From NCBI GenBank assembly GCA_001414485.1, contig LLEY01000021.1, positions 434,001-498,000 of the forward strand: a DNA stretch of 64,000 bases, read 5' to 3'. The translations under genes were made by a program, and so were the position numbers. Below the pieces are notes generated by a model. The model had not been told where the DNA came from, did not search any database, and was given only the letters and a program-made list of their open reading frames with translations. Origin of the DNA: Calycina herbarum (lineage: Eukaryota; Ascomycota; Leotiomycetes; Helotiales; Pezizellaceae). Shown in pieces: positions 36,043 to 48,707 of this stretch (position 1 is the first letter of the stretch; every line of letters begins with the position of its first letter).

Positions 36043-38186
36043 ATGAGCAAGCAAATAAACAAAATGGCCAACGAGAAATCCCCCAACCTGCAAACCCAGG
36101 TCTTCCTACCGGGTCCCCACAAAGCCCGTATCTTTAAAAAATCAATCCTAGCATTCAGTGGTGTAGCCGCTCTCATTCTCTTCAGCGTAAATCATCAAAG
36201 TCTATCCCTCCTCAATCTTTTATTGCCGCCCGCCACATCTGAAAACAAATGTGTATCGCAACCAATTTTCCACCCAGAATCCCGACCGGATATCACTCAT
36301 CGCAACGTAGACTCATTATTCACCTCCGATGAATTTTCAAAACTCACCGCGGAGCGGCTATCGGGTGCAGTCCAAATACCGACTCAGATGTTTGATGATA
36401 TGGGGGGACTGAAAACTGATGAGCGATGGGAGATATTTTATGAACTCGCGAAATATTTTAATATTACATTTCCTTTGGTGTAAGTATCATTGCCCCAATC
36501 CCGAAGAATGTTCTAATTTCAATAGAGCTAATTGATATTTACAAATAGACATAAGAATCTTGATCTCAAAACAATTAACAAACACGGCCTCCTCTACACC
36601 TGGAAAGGATCCGATCCCTCATTAAAACCCCTTCTATTCTTGGGTCATCAAGATGTAAGTTCCCCAAACCTATCGCCATTGCCATGTTACTAAATCACAC
36701 CTGCTAGGTAGTTCCAGTGAACCCAGAGTCCCTAAATCGCTGGACACATCCCCCATTTTCCGGACTTATCGACGATAAATACGTCTGGGGTCGCGGCTCC
36801 CAAGACGATAAATCCTGCGTAACAACCATCTTCTCAGCTCTCGAAGCACTACTTGAAGCCGATTTCAAGCCAACAAGAACCATTCTACTTTCACTAGGTT
36901 TCGATGAGGAAGGCGGTGGTGCGAAGAAATATGGTGCCAAGTCTCTTTCTGAGTATATTCTTGAGGTGTATGGGCCTAATGGCATCGAGATAATTGTAAG
37001 CACCGTGCCATTTGGAGCAATTGATGTTAACCGAGAATATAGATCGATGAAGGAGCCACCATCCAGAAAGTATGGGGTGTGGAATTTGCAGCTCCCAGTA
37101 CGGGCGAGAAAGGAGTCGTAAATGTCGCTATAAATATCGCCACCGATGGAGGCCATTCTTCCATCCCTCCAGATCATACAGGGAGTAAGCTTTTTTCGTC
37201 CAATTTCATCCCATCTTATCTCGATTATCGTACTGACACCAAGATCTTAGTCGGCTACCTCTCCAAAATCATAACAACAATTGAAGAAAACCCCTTCGAA
37301 TCTTACATCGACCAAAAGAACCCATATATAAATGGTTTGACCTGTCTCGCTGAATACGCACCCGATGTCCCAGGGAACCTACGAAATGCGATTCTCAACC
37401 CAGGCTCATCAGATGATCTTCTCAAATATCTAGACTCAAGCTTGGGATCGAGAGCTTTGATAAGAACAACATCAGCTGTAGATATCATCCAAGGAGGCGT
37501 AAAAGGTGCGCTCAACCCTTTTATCAAACCTCCCTATTCCCTTTTCAAACCTTCCAATCAACATCTCAAACCAAAGACTGACGATTTCCAACAGCAAACG
37601 CCCTTCCCGAAACCGTCTCAGCCCTAATAAACCACCGCATAGCAACCCATCAAACAATGCAAACCGTCGCATCTAAATATCAAGAACTAGTTCTTCCACT
37701 GGCCTCAAAATGGGGCTTCGACCTCAGTGTTTTCGGTCAAAATTTCACTTCCTCCTCTCTCGCAAAGAAAGGACTCATCACAATCACAAACCTAGGAGGA
37801 TTAGATCCCGCGCCTCTAACAGATGTTCATGACCCTCGATTTTCCTGGGTCGCTGGAGCTCTGAGGGGGACGTTTGGGGAGGAACTTGTTGTTGGACCGG
37901 GGATGATGACTGGTATGTCTTCACCACTGTTTCTCTCTCCCCTCTTCCCACTTCTCTTTAAGATGTCCAATTTATCTAATAAGTCTTTGAAATAGGAAAC
38001 ACAGATACAGCATTCTACTGGGGGTCCTCCGATCAAATCTACCGATTCGGTCCTCGTCGAGATTCTTTGGACCCCGAGCCATCTCATATCCACACCATCA
38101 ACGAACGGGCTTCCATTGAAGCCCTTGTTGAAATGGTTAGGTTTTATCATGAGTTTATCCGGATTGTGGATGAGAAACGGGTTTAG
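36043..38186 (+). CDS. M20 family carboxypeptidase, CPS1-like, membrane-anchored
   Basis: Zinc aminoacylase/carboxypeptidase related to yeast vacuolar carboxypeptidase S. Six exons: 36043-36479, 36549-36654, 36708-36995, 37043-37505, 37595-37912, 37996-38186, 600 aa. One N-terminal transmembrane segment (about residues 34-49, SILAFSGVAALILFSV) makes it a type II protein, as in Cps1. The co-catalytic metal set is readable: His179 in GHQD, Asp214 in GRGSQDD, the catalytic Glu248 and metal Glu249 in FDEEGGG, then IDEGATIQKVWG and the dimerisation domain from GGHSSIPPDHTG. The C-terminal GPGMMTGNTDTAFYW matches the family. A 47-bp intron interrupts the IDEG region and a 89-bp one follows QGGVK; without them the gene looks frameshifted. 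A second in-frame ATG exists at 36064. Confidence 0.93.
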
Positions 38187-38478
38187 AAAAATATAGTGCC
38201 TTCCCTTCTTATTGTGTTCAAGGTTGGTCCAGGGTCTAGTCCGATGTCCTGAGGGAAGGAGCGACCTTGAGAGTCTCGTCTAGAGTTACCCGGGAGGGAA
38301 GAGGTTAAACCAGGGAAGTAACGACCTCGAACTCAAATTGCGTACTGTTAATTATACAGGGAGGCGACTTAACAGTAAACCAAAATACTCAAATTCAATA
38401 GTAGTCATGGTATCTCATAATCACACACACCCAACTCATCTATACAAAAACATCCCTCCTCTCTCGCTCATAACATAC
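38187..38478. other. Convergent 3' intergenic region
   Basis: 292 bp between CPS1-like (+) and VPS53 (-) stop codons. It contains a loose internal repeat (AGGGAAGGAGCGACCTTGA and AGGGAAGTAACGACCTCGA, 38252-38335). No gene. Confidence 0.5.
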
Positions 38479-41092
38479 TCACTTAACACCATCATCAACA
38501 CTCCCCCTCCCCCCACCAAACCTCCCAAACCCACTCATATCCCTCCTAAAAAACTTCCCAATACTCTTCAAATTCCCCTCCACCGTAGCCTTCGCCTCCT
38601 CCGTAAGCGGACTTCCAACCCTCTCTCCCGTCCCCATCCTCTCCACCCCATCCCTCGCAGCGCTAAACAACTTCTCCCCAAAACCCGCAGGATCAAACTT
38701 GGCCGTCAAAATCGGCGTCGTCGCCCCACTTACTACACCCAACCCACCGATTCCCAACCCTACAGATCCCATACCCCCAGAATTCATAAGGGGAGTGAGA
38801 AGAGGAGACATTGCCACGAGTTGCTCATTAAGTTTCCCATCTCGATGGATACCGAAGAGTTCCACGAGGGTGGGTTGGTCTTGTTTTCTAATACCTTTGA
38901 GTTCGAGGATTTTGCGGAAGTTGGTATCGGAGCGGTCGCCGATGTGGATGAGGTATGCTTGCACTAAACCTTCTGGTGGTGATGGACGGACTTGGAGGGT
39001 TTTGAGGAGGGGATCGAGACGGGTCATACTATGGTTTACTCTTTTCACGAATGCGGCTTGGGCGGTTGCTGATGAGGAGGCGGATGGGGAGTGGGATATT
39101 AGGGTTGAGAGCTCTTTGGTGAGGACGTATTTATCGAGTAACATCTAATTTTGTCAGTATTATTCCGGTGACAAATAGGAATGGGGAGCTTACCTGTTCA
39201 GCGCCAACCTCGGAAACTGGGCGGCATTGAACGATGTTTGCTATGTATGAAGTTGCAAGATACTCGACAGTCTTGTCACAAACAGCTTTTGCGTAATGCT
39301 GCTTACTCACCAAAGGTAGAATTTCTTTAGCTTGCGATTCAACGTGTCTCAGCAACTCTGCCACATAGGAGCTTTGATCCCCCACACTCTCCATTTTACT
39401 CCAATTCGTGTTCCTCATCTCTCGCCAAGGAGCATCGCAATCCAGCTCCACACGATGAACCAGCGCTGCAATGGAGGCACTAGCAACCCCCATAAAGGCA
39501 TCCGATTGTGAAGAGAAATCGACTTTTGATGATAACTCATTGTCTATCCGTTTCTTGATATTTTCTTCGAGTTGCTGTGTATTGACATGCCAATAATCGG
39601 CCGTATTCAGAACCAGAATGATATTTTCCAAACTCGGTCCCCCGGGAGTTGAAAGAAAATACAAGAGAACTTGCTGAGCATACTCGTCGAGATACTTGGC
39701 TAGTGTCTTGGATAAATCCAGCAATCGTTCACCCGTCGAGAGCTTAGCGCATTGTGCGAGGGTAAGTTTGTAGAAGTGAAAGAGCTCAATCGATGAAGAT
39801 ATCACAGCTTGTGGAGAAAATTCCTCGTCTTCCGGAAGAAGTGGTTGATTCCGGTATTTCGGTATCATCGTTGCCAATTGCTTGTCCTGGGAATCCACCC
39901 ATAAGCTCAAATATGGTTCGAATGCTTCCGATATGGATCGATCGAAAGTTTGCGGCTTTTCCTCCACTGAACTGAGCGTGTCCATGCTTTCTCTGGAAAC
40001 ACCAGCAAATCTCTTTTCCAGACTTTGCTCGAAATCCATCGTCTCCTGCAAGCAACTCAATAATAAATTGACGTCGATTTTCCCACCATCCAGCCTCCTC
40101 ATGCTTCTTTCCAATATCCCCTTAAAGTCATCTCTTGTCCCCTCGCAGAATGAATTTGCGAGCACTTCGTTGACCCTCCAGTGTATCGGGAAAATCCCAG
40201 CATGCTCATCCTCATAAGTCTTGAGCATCCGTCGAAACCAGCTATACCGCCGCCCAATATTATCCAAACTCCCAGCTTCATCGTTCCCCCTAAAGACCTG
40301 TCTGTATTCTCTCAACTGCGTATTGACATACCAAGTCACCAATCTCGCCCTTGCATTCTCGCCCAGAGCATCCATGACTTGACAAGCTTCACTCAGCACC
40401 CCCTTCCTACTAGCAACCTCCCCCTTTGCAAATGCCATCTCAAAATCCTCGCAGACTTGTTCCAGCAATTCTCTTTGTATTTCCGCTACATTCCGGCTCA
40501 GCGTAGCAATCTGGTCAATACTGCGATATGTATTGAAATGTCGCATAAGCTGCAGCACAGCCTGCAGTAAACTCCCACATTCCCTATATTGTCGCGTCTT
40601 CGCTAGTCCCCTCAATTGTTCGTAGGCGGTCGTGAGCATCTGCAGTCGTTTCAAAGCCGTCATGGAGAGAGTAAGGTTCTTCTTGGTGTCATCCAGACGT
40701 TTAATATCTGCTGTCATCGAGGTAATGGTTCGTTCCGTCTCGATCGCCCGGGTCCGAACTGATTCAATCTTCCCAAAGAGTTCTGCCAGCTCGTCTTTCG
40801 CGGATTGCATGCGTTTGAGGCTCGAGTCATCGCTGTAGGCTTGCGCAGCCACGAGGTCGGAGATGGAGGATGAGAGCTCATCTTGGTGGTTCTGGAGGGC
40901 ATTTGCGGTTTGGGTTATAGATTGGAGGGTCGAGGGATGGGAGAAGATGGCATTTAAGTCGTCAATTGGATCGTAGTCCACTGTCGCAAGCGATATTAGT
41001 GTCTGGAGAGCTGCATACGGGGAAATGGCCGGTGGATGTTGAAGCACCTTACCAGCATCTAAAGATGATGGCGCCCTGGATGCGCCGTTCAT
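38479..41092 (-). CDS. VPS53: VPS53, GARP tethering complex subunit
   Basis: Subunit of the Golgi-associated retrograde protein (GARP) complex that tethers endosome-derived vesicles at the trans-Golgi. Two exons, 41092-39194 and 39144-38479, 854 aa. The N-terminal YDPIDDLNAIFSHPSTLQSI opening, the long coiled-coil region (about 55-150) and TAYEQLRGLAKTRQYRECGS are typical of Vps53, as is SWFRRMLKTYEDEHAGIFP. The C-terminal part is helical and ends in a Gly-rich, poorly conserved tail (GFGRFGGGRGSVDDGVK). The 49-bp intron falls in a conserved AEQ-MLLDKY junction. The start at 41092 is the second ATG of the open frame; an upstream in-frame ATG at 41122 would add ten residues. Confidence 0.93.
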
Positions 41093-42062
41093 AATGATTG
41101 ATCTGCGAAAGAGATGGGGCAAATATCAGATTTCTGCTTTCAGAATACATCTAGGGCTGGAACGGAGGCTAGAAACGTCGTGGATTTGCGATAGAAGCTG
41201 TATTGTCAATTGGGCATCGCGATGTTGAGACTTTGGTGTTCACATGCTGTAAGAGTCGCATAACTTTGTGCATCCTTTATGCGACATTCATAAATCCTCT
41301 GTTATACGACTGTAAAAGGAATAACTTATATCTTTTGGAATGATTATATTTAATTAAATTGAATTTGTTTTGTGCTAGGAAAATACATCGAGGAAAGTTA
41401 AATAGTGCTGCCTTTTAAAATATTCCAGCTGGAAACGATCAAGTAATCCCTATTCCTAGATAACCTACGAATAGCACTGATTTATTTTCCCAGTGATTTT
41501 TATTTAAAGAATAAATACTATTATTAGATAACTAGCGAGATACATCGATTTCTTTTTCGTTTCACTATGAAAAGCAAAAACTCTTTCTTCTACGAACAGT
41601 GCTATTTGTAGATAACCTACAAATAGCTTGTAGTTTCTAATTTATAGAAGAAAAGTTTAGAATCAGTATAATTTTCCTCAATCAACACCTGTTTAACTAT
41701 TTTTTAGATATTCTACTTTAAATTTAAAGTGTTCTATTATAAAAGAAGAAGCTCCTAGCTAATACTCAAAGATAGTAAAATTCTTTTACTACTTCTTAGT
41801 CTCTTAACGAACTTCTTAAATCGTAAAACTAATATATTTCTCTTAGCTTCTAATCTCTCTTCTTCTTTTCAAATTATAAATCTATATTATAACAATTCTA
41901 TTTAAAGAAACTCCTCGTTACTATACTCTCTCTTTATCTCTATTCTCTTCTTTATCTCCTCTATATATTCTTAAATTTTATATTCTCTTATAAGAACGTC
42001 TACTTAGTCTAGGTAGTTATTATATAATCTAAGGAAACAAAGAGTAGTTAGTTCAATTCTAG
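41093..42062. other. Intergenic, grading into AT-rich DNA; two palindromes
   Basis: 41093-41330 should hold the VPS53 promoter. From about 41640 the composition resembles RIP-affected DNA although no transposon end is visible before 42063. Two hairpin palindromes are annotated separately. No gene. Confidence 0.5.
41450..41627. repeat. Two copies of a small palindromic element
   Basis: CTATTCCTAG-ATAAC-CTACGAATAG (41450-41474) and GCTATTTGTAG-ATAAC-CTACAAATAGC (41601-41627). The second is a perfect 11-bp-arm hairpin with a 5-base loop. Both share the loop sequence and belong with the elements at 21730-21814. Confidence 0.75.
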
Positions 42063-42308
42063 TAACGTAATCTATCACCGAGCTACGCACATCACCGAGC
42101 TACGCACTTTTACCGACTTCTACTACTTCAAAATATAATAAATCAACTATAATAATAGATAAAACTTATTACTCTTCGGATTCTAATAAGCTAGATATAT
42201 CTACAAGTTCTTAACAAGTTCGTGTATTATAACTAGTCTTTCTATAAGTACTACAACGTTGCGCAGTCGAAATCCCTTCCTTACGATTTACCCTTCTCTA
42301 AAGCGCTT

Positions 42309-42637
42309 TGTTACGGACCTGGCCACCGCCGAGCACGTGACTCGCGTACGGCTGCTCGCCGGCGTCCGCAAAGCCTGCCATTCCTGGCCTGGCCTAGAAC
42401 CATTCCTACCCAGGCCAGGAACCATTTCTACAAACGGATCGACATTCCTATAACTTATCGATTCCTTGGCTATCTCTATATTATAGGACCTCTAGAAGTC
42501 TCCTCTTTCCTTCTCTTCTCTTCTGTAGCTTTAGATCTTCAATTGAACCACCTCTTACTTCTCTGATTATCCGCTACACCTGTGTATGTTATAGGTAAGG
42601 ATAACTACCAGAGGGCTAGCAGATTGGGTTTGTCACA
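42309..42637. mobile_element. Solo LTR with perfect 5-bp target duplication
   Basis: 329 bp starting TGTTACGGACCTGG and ending TTTGTCACA (TG...CA), flanked by CGCTT at 42304-42308 and 42638-42642. The corresponding stretch of pogo copy 1 (around 7790-7800) lacks it. It is GC-richer than everything around it and keeps many CpA sites, so it shows little RIP. No coding capacity; the ORF at 42259-42453 just runs across its edge. Confidence 0.82.
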
Positions 42638-42699
42638 CGCTTGTCGCGTTGTATCTGCTTATTTACTTCGTCTTAAGCTATAATATCGTGTATATCCTC

Positions 42700-43298
42700 T
42701 ATAGTAAGTATACCTCCTTAACGGATACGATTCTTTTTAGCTCTGCGACGCTTGGAAAGTGCCTCATTTGCTGCTCGAAGTGTACGTAGCTCGGCATTAA
42801 TAAGAGTTAATTTATAAGCTAAACTCTCTATACCTTGCTGTCGCCTATTCTCGATTGCCTAGTTGAACTGCCTTACTCTTGCCACGTCGATTAGCACGAG
42901 TAATAACTATTCTAGGACAGATTTAACCTATTATAAAGCCGGTCTTGTCGAAGTTATAGAAATCGCTATCTACTATACTATATTTCGCCCGTATATTCTC
43001 TACTAGTTGAAACCACGCGCCAATTAACTTAGGATCTTCGTATAAGGCTCTTTAAAAGTCGTAAACGCGATTAAAACGCGTCTTTAGCTCTGGTCGTCGA
43101 ACTACGAATCGTTCTGCCTAGCGCTTTCCGACGCGTTTGCTCCGCGCGCCTCGAGGAGGTAATTCGCCATATCTTCTACATTAACTAGCCGAGGCGAAAA
43201 CCCTCTAGAATCTCGATCGAATATATGTCGAATAATTGTTTCCTCCTCTAATTTCGTCAGCTTTAAACAATTGGGTTCAGCATCGCTACGAGAAGGTC
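42700..43298 (-). pseudogene. pogo-type transposase fragment with readable CENP-B/HTH domain
   Basis: On the minus strand, 43298-43102 is open and reads KLTKLEEETIIRHIFDRD then SRGFSPRLVNVEDMANYLL, the usual Tc5/CENP-B helix-turn-helix of fungal pogo transposases. Further toward 42900 the frame continues with stops into the region that normally precedes the DDE domain (FYNFDKTGF near 42940-42970). The N-terminal part lies beyond the Gypsy insertion at 56137-56300. The apparent Met of the open frame (43329) is inside the LTR, so it is not the true start. Confidence 0.8.
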
Positions 43299-43530
43299 TG
43301 TCACGATCTATAACTGAAGGCAAAGGCACAAGAGTATATGTGTGTATATTCGAGAATTTAAAGCTACAGTTCTAAGAACGAGGGAATGCGGAATATATAC
43401 CCTACGAAAAAGGGGTTTTCCTGCTAACTGTAAAGAGCCTTTAATCTCGTTATAAATCCGTCTAAGCGTTGCGGCTCTGACAGTCACGTATAGGACCGAG
43501 AATCACGTGTTATAGACCAGCGCTATAACA
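43299..43530 (-). repeat. 3' LTR of outer Gypsy copy 2
   Basis: Near-identical to the LTR at 55900-56131; differences are almost all transitions. Confidence 0.92.
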
Positions 43531-46500
43531 TTACCCCCTCTTTTAGAAAAAGCTTGTCTGTAAGCTTTGTATTACGACTGAATCGTCTGTTAGATAATCG
43601 TAATCGTCTATTCCGTCTCTCTACGCTCGTATCTAGCTTTATAAAGCTCTTAGCGGACCAGCGCGGGCTAGATTAGCGAGGTGAAAATCGTGTAATTTAT
43701 ATAGATAATACTTAAAATTCGAGGCCGGATACTACTGTAGATCAGGGTTATAGCCTAACTATTAAACCCTGTATTAGAGCTTTCTATAAACTGCCTTTAT
43801 AGCTAAGACTTCTTCTACTTCCTACTCTTTCTAATCTATAACCTGTATTAGCAGGGGTGGTTCGTTTACCTGTCTAGGTAACGGATCTATAGCAGCCTTA
43901 TAGAGCAGTAACGGGTGGAATACGAGGTGTATATAGAAGTGGTCTAGTAGTTCGAGCTAGAAAGAGTATCCTTCGTAGGCTGTAATCTAGAACAGACCCT
44001 CGTTTTGTCTATCTAGCTTATAGCTTAGCTGGTCTATCTTCTAATTACAAGTCGATACCTAAACAAAGTCGTCTATGTTAAAGTCTACCGCTCTTCGAAT
44101 CTGGTTTACGGACCTTATATAGCGGTCTTATGCTTTACTAACTAATTCCTTTGCCACGGTCTAAGTATTATATATTCTCTATATAAGTGCCTCTATATCA
44201 GTCTAGTTAAGCTGTTCGTAGACTGTTATAGATTTATCTAGACGGTTCTAATTAAAGGACGTAGTAGCTATGTATTTGTTAATTACTTTAAAGAGCGAGA
44301 GCCTACCTAGACTCTTATATAGAAGCGTAAGCTAAGCGTAGTCTAGAATAGAGACAAGTTCGCTCTAGTTATCCTAATAGTAACTAATAAAAGGCTATAA
44401 GCGTTGATTAATCTATTAGTTTATAATTTTAGTTTATCTGTTAGTTTATAGGTAGAAAGTAGTAGATAGCTTAAGCTTTATACTAAGGATTCTGTAGAAT
44501 TTAGACTAGAAAGAAGAAATAAACTATAGTCTATAGTCTAAAATAATGCTTTATAGATAGCTATAGGTTCGATAGATCTATATAATATATATTTAAGCTA
44601 TATCTTAAGCTATAACTGTCTTTAGATAGGGGATCGAGACTGATTACTTAGTTAGGCGATCTATAACTACTTATAAGGTATTATAACCTTGTTTATTAGT
44701 AGGGAAAGACTTATAGTCTATAGTAATATACTACTAGGGATGTTCTAGAACTAGTAACAGGTATAAAAACCTAGGTTTATAGTTATAAGGAACTATAGCA
44801 CGTCGACAGTCTCTGTAGTTACTAATATAGGTTTCTATAGACGTTTGTAAACCTTTCTACTAGTATCTACGAGCGAGGATAGCTACCGTCTTTGTCTGTC
44901 TAGGGTAAGCCGTAGATACTTATACGTGAGCTTTACAGATTAGGTCCGTCTATAAGGTATCTTAATTAAGAACTACGAGTCTCTTTTACTAAAGAAGTAA
45001 GCTGTTCTCTATTGTCTAGTTTTAGTACCCGCGGGTAGCTTTTATTTAGTCGTCTTCTAAGTCCGAAGAGTTACAGTTAGTAGTAAGTAACTAGTCGATA
45101 AGGTTAAGTAAGGGTTCTAAGGTAACTAGGGCTAACGTTATAGGAGGTTCTAATCGAGTAGTAATACGTAGATCTAACTGATTAGACATAAGCAAGGTTT
45201 GTTGTCTTATAGACGCTTTTAGGTCGTTCTACGGGTTAACGTCTTAGTCTTAGCATATTAGCGTGTCCGTTTTCTCGTTCTACTTACTAGATTAAAACGT
45301 AATTATAAAATAGAACTCTAATAGAAACTCTACCTATCTCGCTTACTACTGGTTCAAGGTTTTAGAGGTTATAAAGTACTCTAAAGCCTTATAATCGGTG
45401 AAGACCTTAATCCGAGAGCTAGTTTAAGCAAGATCTGCTCGCTATTATCCGAAAGAGCGTATAATAGCTAACATCTCCTTATCATAGATTTAGTAGTTTA
45501 GCTCGGCGAGGTTTATCGTCTTCGAGAAGTAGTCTATAGGTCTCTACGGTTCGGTTTCGGATATACGTTATAATATTATAGCCGTAACTACTCCGTTAGA
45601 AGCGTTAGTCTCAACTATAGTCTCTAAATCGGCTATAAAGTAGTATAAGAGAGAGGCGGTAACTAAGGCTTCTTTTAATATATTAAAAGCCTTCTTATAT
45701 TCTAAGTTGAACTTAAATAACACTTCCTTATCTATAAGATAGTTCAGCGGACGAGTAATCTGTCTATAATCCTAAATAAAACGTCGGTAGAAGTTATAAA
45801 AACCTAGGAAGGACTAGATACCCTTAATAGTACTAGGATATTTCTAGGAAACGATTACTAAGATCTTCTCTAGGTCGACTTCGATTCCGTCTATAGAGAT
45901 AATAAAACTAAGGTACTTTATATAAGTAATATAGAACTCTATCTTCTTAATATCTACTTATAGCCTAGCTTTATAGAGCTGTTCTAAGACCTTATAAACG
46001 TGTTCAACGTGTTCGAGCTTATTATTAGAGTATATAAGAATATTATTAAGATAAGCTATATAAAAGTTATCGAGATATTCTATAAGAACGTTATTTATAT
46101 ACCTCTAGTACGTAGCAGAACCGTTGGTTAAGCCGAAAGATAACACCTTATATTTAAACGTGCTATAATAAGTTCGAAAGGTTATAAGTTCTTCTAACTC
46201 TAGTTCTATATATATACAGTTAAAAGCTTAACGAATGTCGAGCTTTATAAGGATTTTAGTACTAGTAATTCATATAAGAGTTTCGTCGATTAGTAGAAGA
46301 GAGTGCTGGTCCTTACGAGTAAGGTTGTTAAGTTTCTAGTAGTTAATATAGAGCTGTAAGCTTCTATCAGGCTTCTTTACGAATAGTACTAGAGAGGCGA
46401 AAGAGGCGTGGCTAGGAATAATAAACCCTTTATCGAGGTTATTAAGGATATACTACTTTATAGCTAGAAGTTCCTTAGTCGTTATCTTATATAATAGGCT

Positions 46501-47700
46501 ATACGATAGAGTATTCAGACCTATAAGTTCGATCTAGTAGTCGACTTAGTTTCGTAGCAGAGGAAGCTCGTCTAAAGCTCTTTTTAAAAAGACATCCTTA
46601 AAGTCTATATATTCCTAGTAAACGTTCTATTCTACTAGTTGTTCGTCTAAAGCGTAATCTACTAAAGAGAGCTCTATACGTAACCTGTCTATAAGAGTAT
46701 AGTCGATCTCTTATAAGCTAGTAGAGAAGACTTCGTTATCGCGCTTTTGAAGGTTAAGTTTGAAAGCAGCAGCTCTAATATAATAGATATTAATAGCGAA
46801 GTCTTCCGTAGGTTTACAGATGTCTATAAGCGAGCTTATAGCCGCTTTATAGTCTATAACTGAACGTTTTCCTAAGAAGGATCGACGACGTTATTAGTAG
46901 TTAGAAATAAGGACCTGTATTCTATTCTAGGCAGAGACGAGGTCTTACTAAAAGCTTTCGTCTAGAATTTCCTTAAGAGTGACTAGTAGCGGGGTTTGGC
47001 GCTGGCTTCGAGGTAGTATCGAATAGATTAATATAGGTTCCTTTATAGTATTCTAGCGGAGGTCGCGGTTCTCTATATCCTTCTAAGCTTAGAGGTCTAG
47101 TAGGGAGATAGTTATCGATTCCCTAGTAATAGGTACTAAGTAATTAAATCGACGAACTAGGGGGAGGGATTCTAGCTACTTAATCTTACGGCTACGGACT
47201 ACTAACTTTACGTTTACGTCTGTAAGCTATTAACAGCCGATAATAATATCGTATCCGCCGATATCAGTGATTAGGAAGAGTGTATTAGTAAACTGTCGTC
47301 TGTTAATACTTAGTATTAAGTAAATAACACGAGTAATCGCTAGTCCTTTATATCTATTAAACCCTGTAATTGATATTATATATAATAGCTTTTCCGTAGC
47401 CTGTCTATAATATTAACTTAACTAGTCGGCCAAAGCTATGTTAATAAATAGCTATCTATTCGCTCTAGTATTAATAAGTCTAGTAGTATTAAAAGTATAT
47501 CTATTCTTAATTAAAGTATATATAGTTGTAAAAGCCTTTCTACTTATTATATAACTTAGATTAAGAGGTTGAGATCTAAGTTTGTTTTACTCTAAAGAGG
47601 AGACTTGCTTTAGAGCTGTTCTTTTCCTAAGTCCTTATAGACGAGTTCCTCGTCAGCCGATTCTTCTCTAGACGCTTATAGTCTGTAGGAGTCCGTAAGC
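43531..47700 (-). pseudogene. Degraded pol of outer Gypsy copy 2
   Basis: Minus-strand reading shows the RT core AYLNNILIYSNN followed by KLEHVEHV (about 46000-46060), where gypsy elements have YLDDILIYS and EH-H-V. Stops at former Gln/Trp codons prevent expression. Integrase and the C-terminal tail run to the polypurine tract at 43531. Fewer changes than in copy 1. Confidence 0.75.
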
Positions 47701-48177
47701 GAGTTTTTAGCGTCTTCTAATAGCTTAATAGCTATAGAGGGTTTTCGAGGAAGAGGGCATTTACTAGCGTAGTGCCTAGGTTTATCGTAATTATAACAGA
47801 TAACGTCTACTATATCCTAGACAGGAGTTGTACTCTTATAAGTAGGTAAAGAAGTCTTACGGTCTGTAACTAGGGAGTAACGGACCGGGCTTTAGGTTAG
47901 CGGATAACTAATAGTAGCACGTAGAGCCAGAAGTTGATAAGTTGATCCGTAGCCGGTAGGGAAACCTCTTATAAGTGAGCGGCGGTTATAGCGAGTTGTA
48001 AGGCGTTTCTTAATAGTTACCCTGTCTTAATAGACAGAGTAACAGCGGTTATATAACTAGTTAAAGGTTGCTAGAGTGATTCGGACTAGCGAGATACTTA
48101 CTTAGAGAGCTGGCGTAAGCTTCTAGTATAAATCTTCGGACTACTTACTTAACAGGATATAAGCCTTAGTCGTAAGG
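47700..48177 (-). pseudogene. Rest of gag, left of the nested element
   Basis: Collinear with 5160-5540 of outer copy 1 and joined in that copy to the sequence found here at 54904 onward. Heavily stopped. The zinc-knuckle region should lie about 47760-47830 by position, but I could not read it with certainty. Confidence 0.55.
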
Positions 48178-48611
48178 TATAACGAAACTTAAACGAACTA
48201 AATAAAGATAACTAAGTCTCGAAGATTAGTATATAGTAAGAAGTATAAATACGCTGGGTTGTTTACTTAGAAGCGAACTCGTTACTTATATTAAAGATAT
48301 TAAATAAGATAATAAGATTAATAACTAAAGTTAAGTACGAAGCTCCTATCTAGATAGCAGACGTGCTAGTATATATAGAAACTTCCTTCCTCGTACTAGC
48401 TTGCTAGCTTAGTCGCTCCGTCGCTACTAGACTACTAGACCTGTCGCCCCGTCTAGCGAACTCTTATCACGTGATTATAACTAAAGGAAATCCCTAGATT
48501 GCTTAGCTAACCTAACCGATCCCTATCTGTTATAAGAGTATTCCGATAGTACTTAACCTATTAGAACGCTGCCTAGTCTTTACTTATTATATATATACGT
48601 GATTTATAATA
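48178..48611 (-). repeat. 3' LTR of the nested Gypsy element
   Basis: 434 bp, TATAACGAAAC...TTTATAATA; matches 54470-54903 over its whole length with transitions concentrated at its right end. Confidence 0.92.
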
Positions 48612-48707
48612 CTATCCTCTTCTTAGCTTAGCGTGTCTCTACGCTTAAGTACGACCTAAGAAATATCGTTAGAAAGCTAGCGGCCTTCTTTCCTTTCTAA
48701 TATAAAT

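Noticed and set aside
36996..37042. Apparent frameshift in the M20 peptidase
   Set aside because: Resolved by a 47-bp GT-AG intron restoring IDEGATIQKVWG in frame.
43102..43329. Complete small protein with Met start in the LTR
   Set aside because: The Met and first residues come from the Gypsy LTR; the rest is an internal transposase domain.
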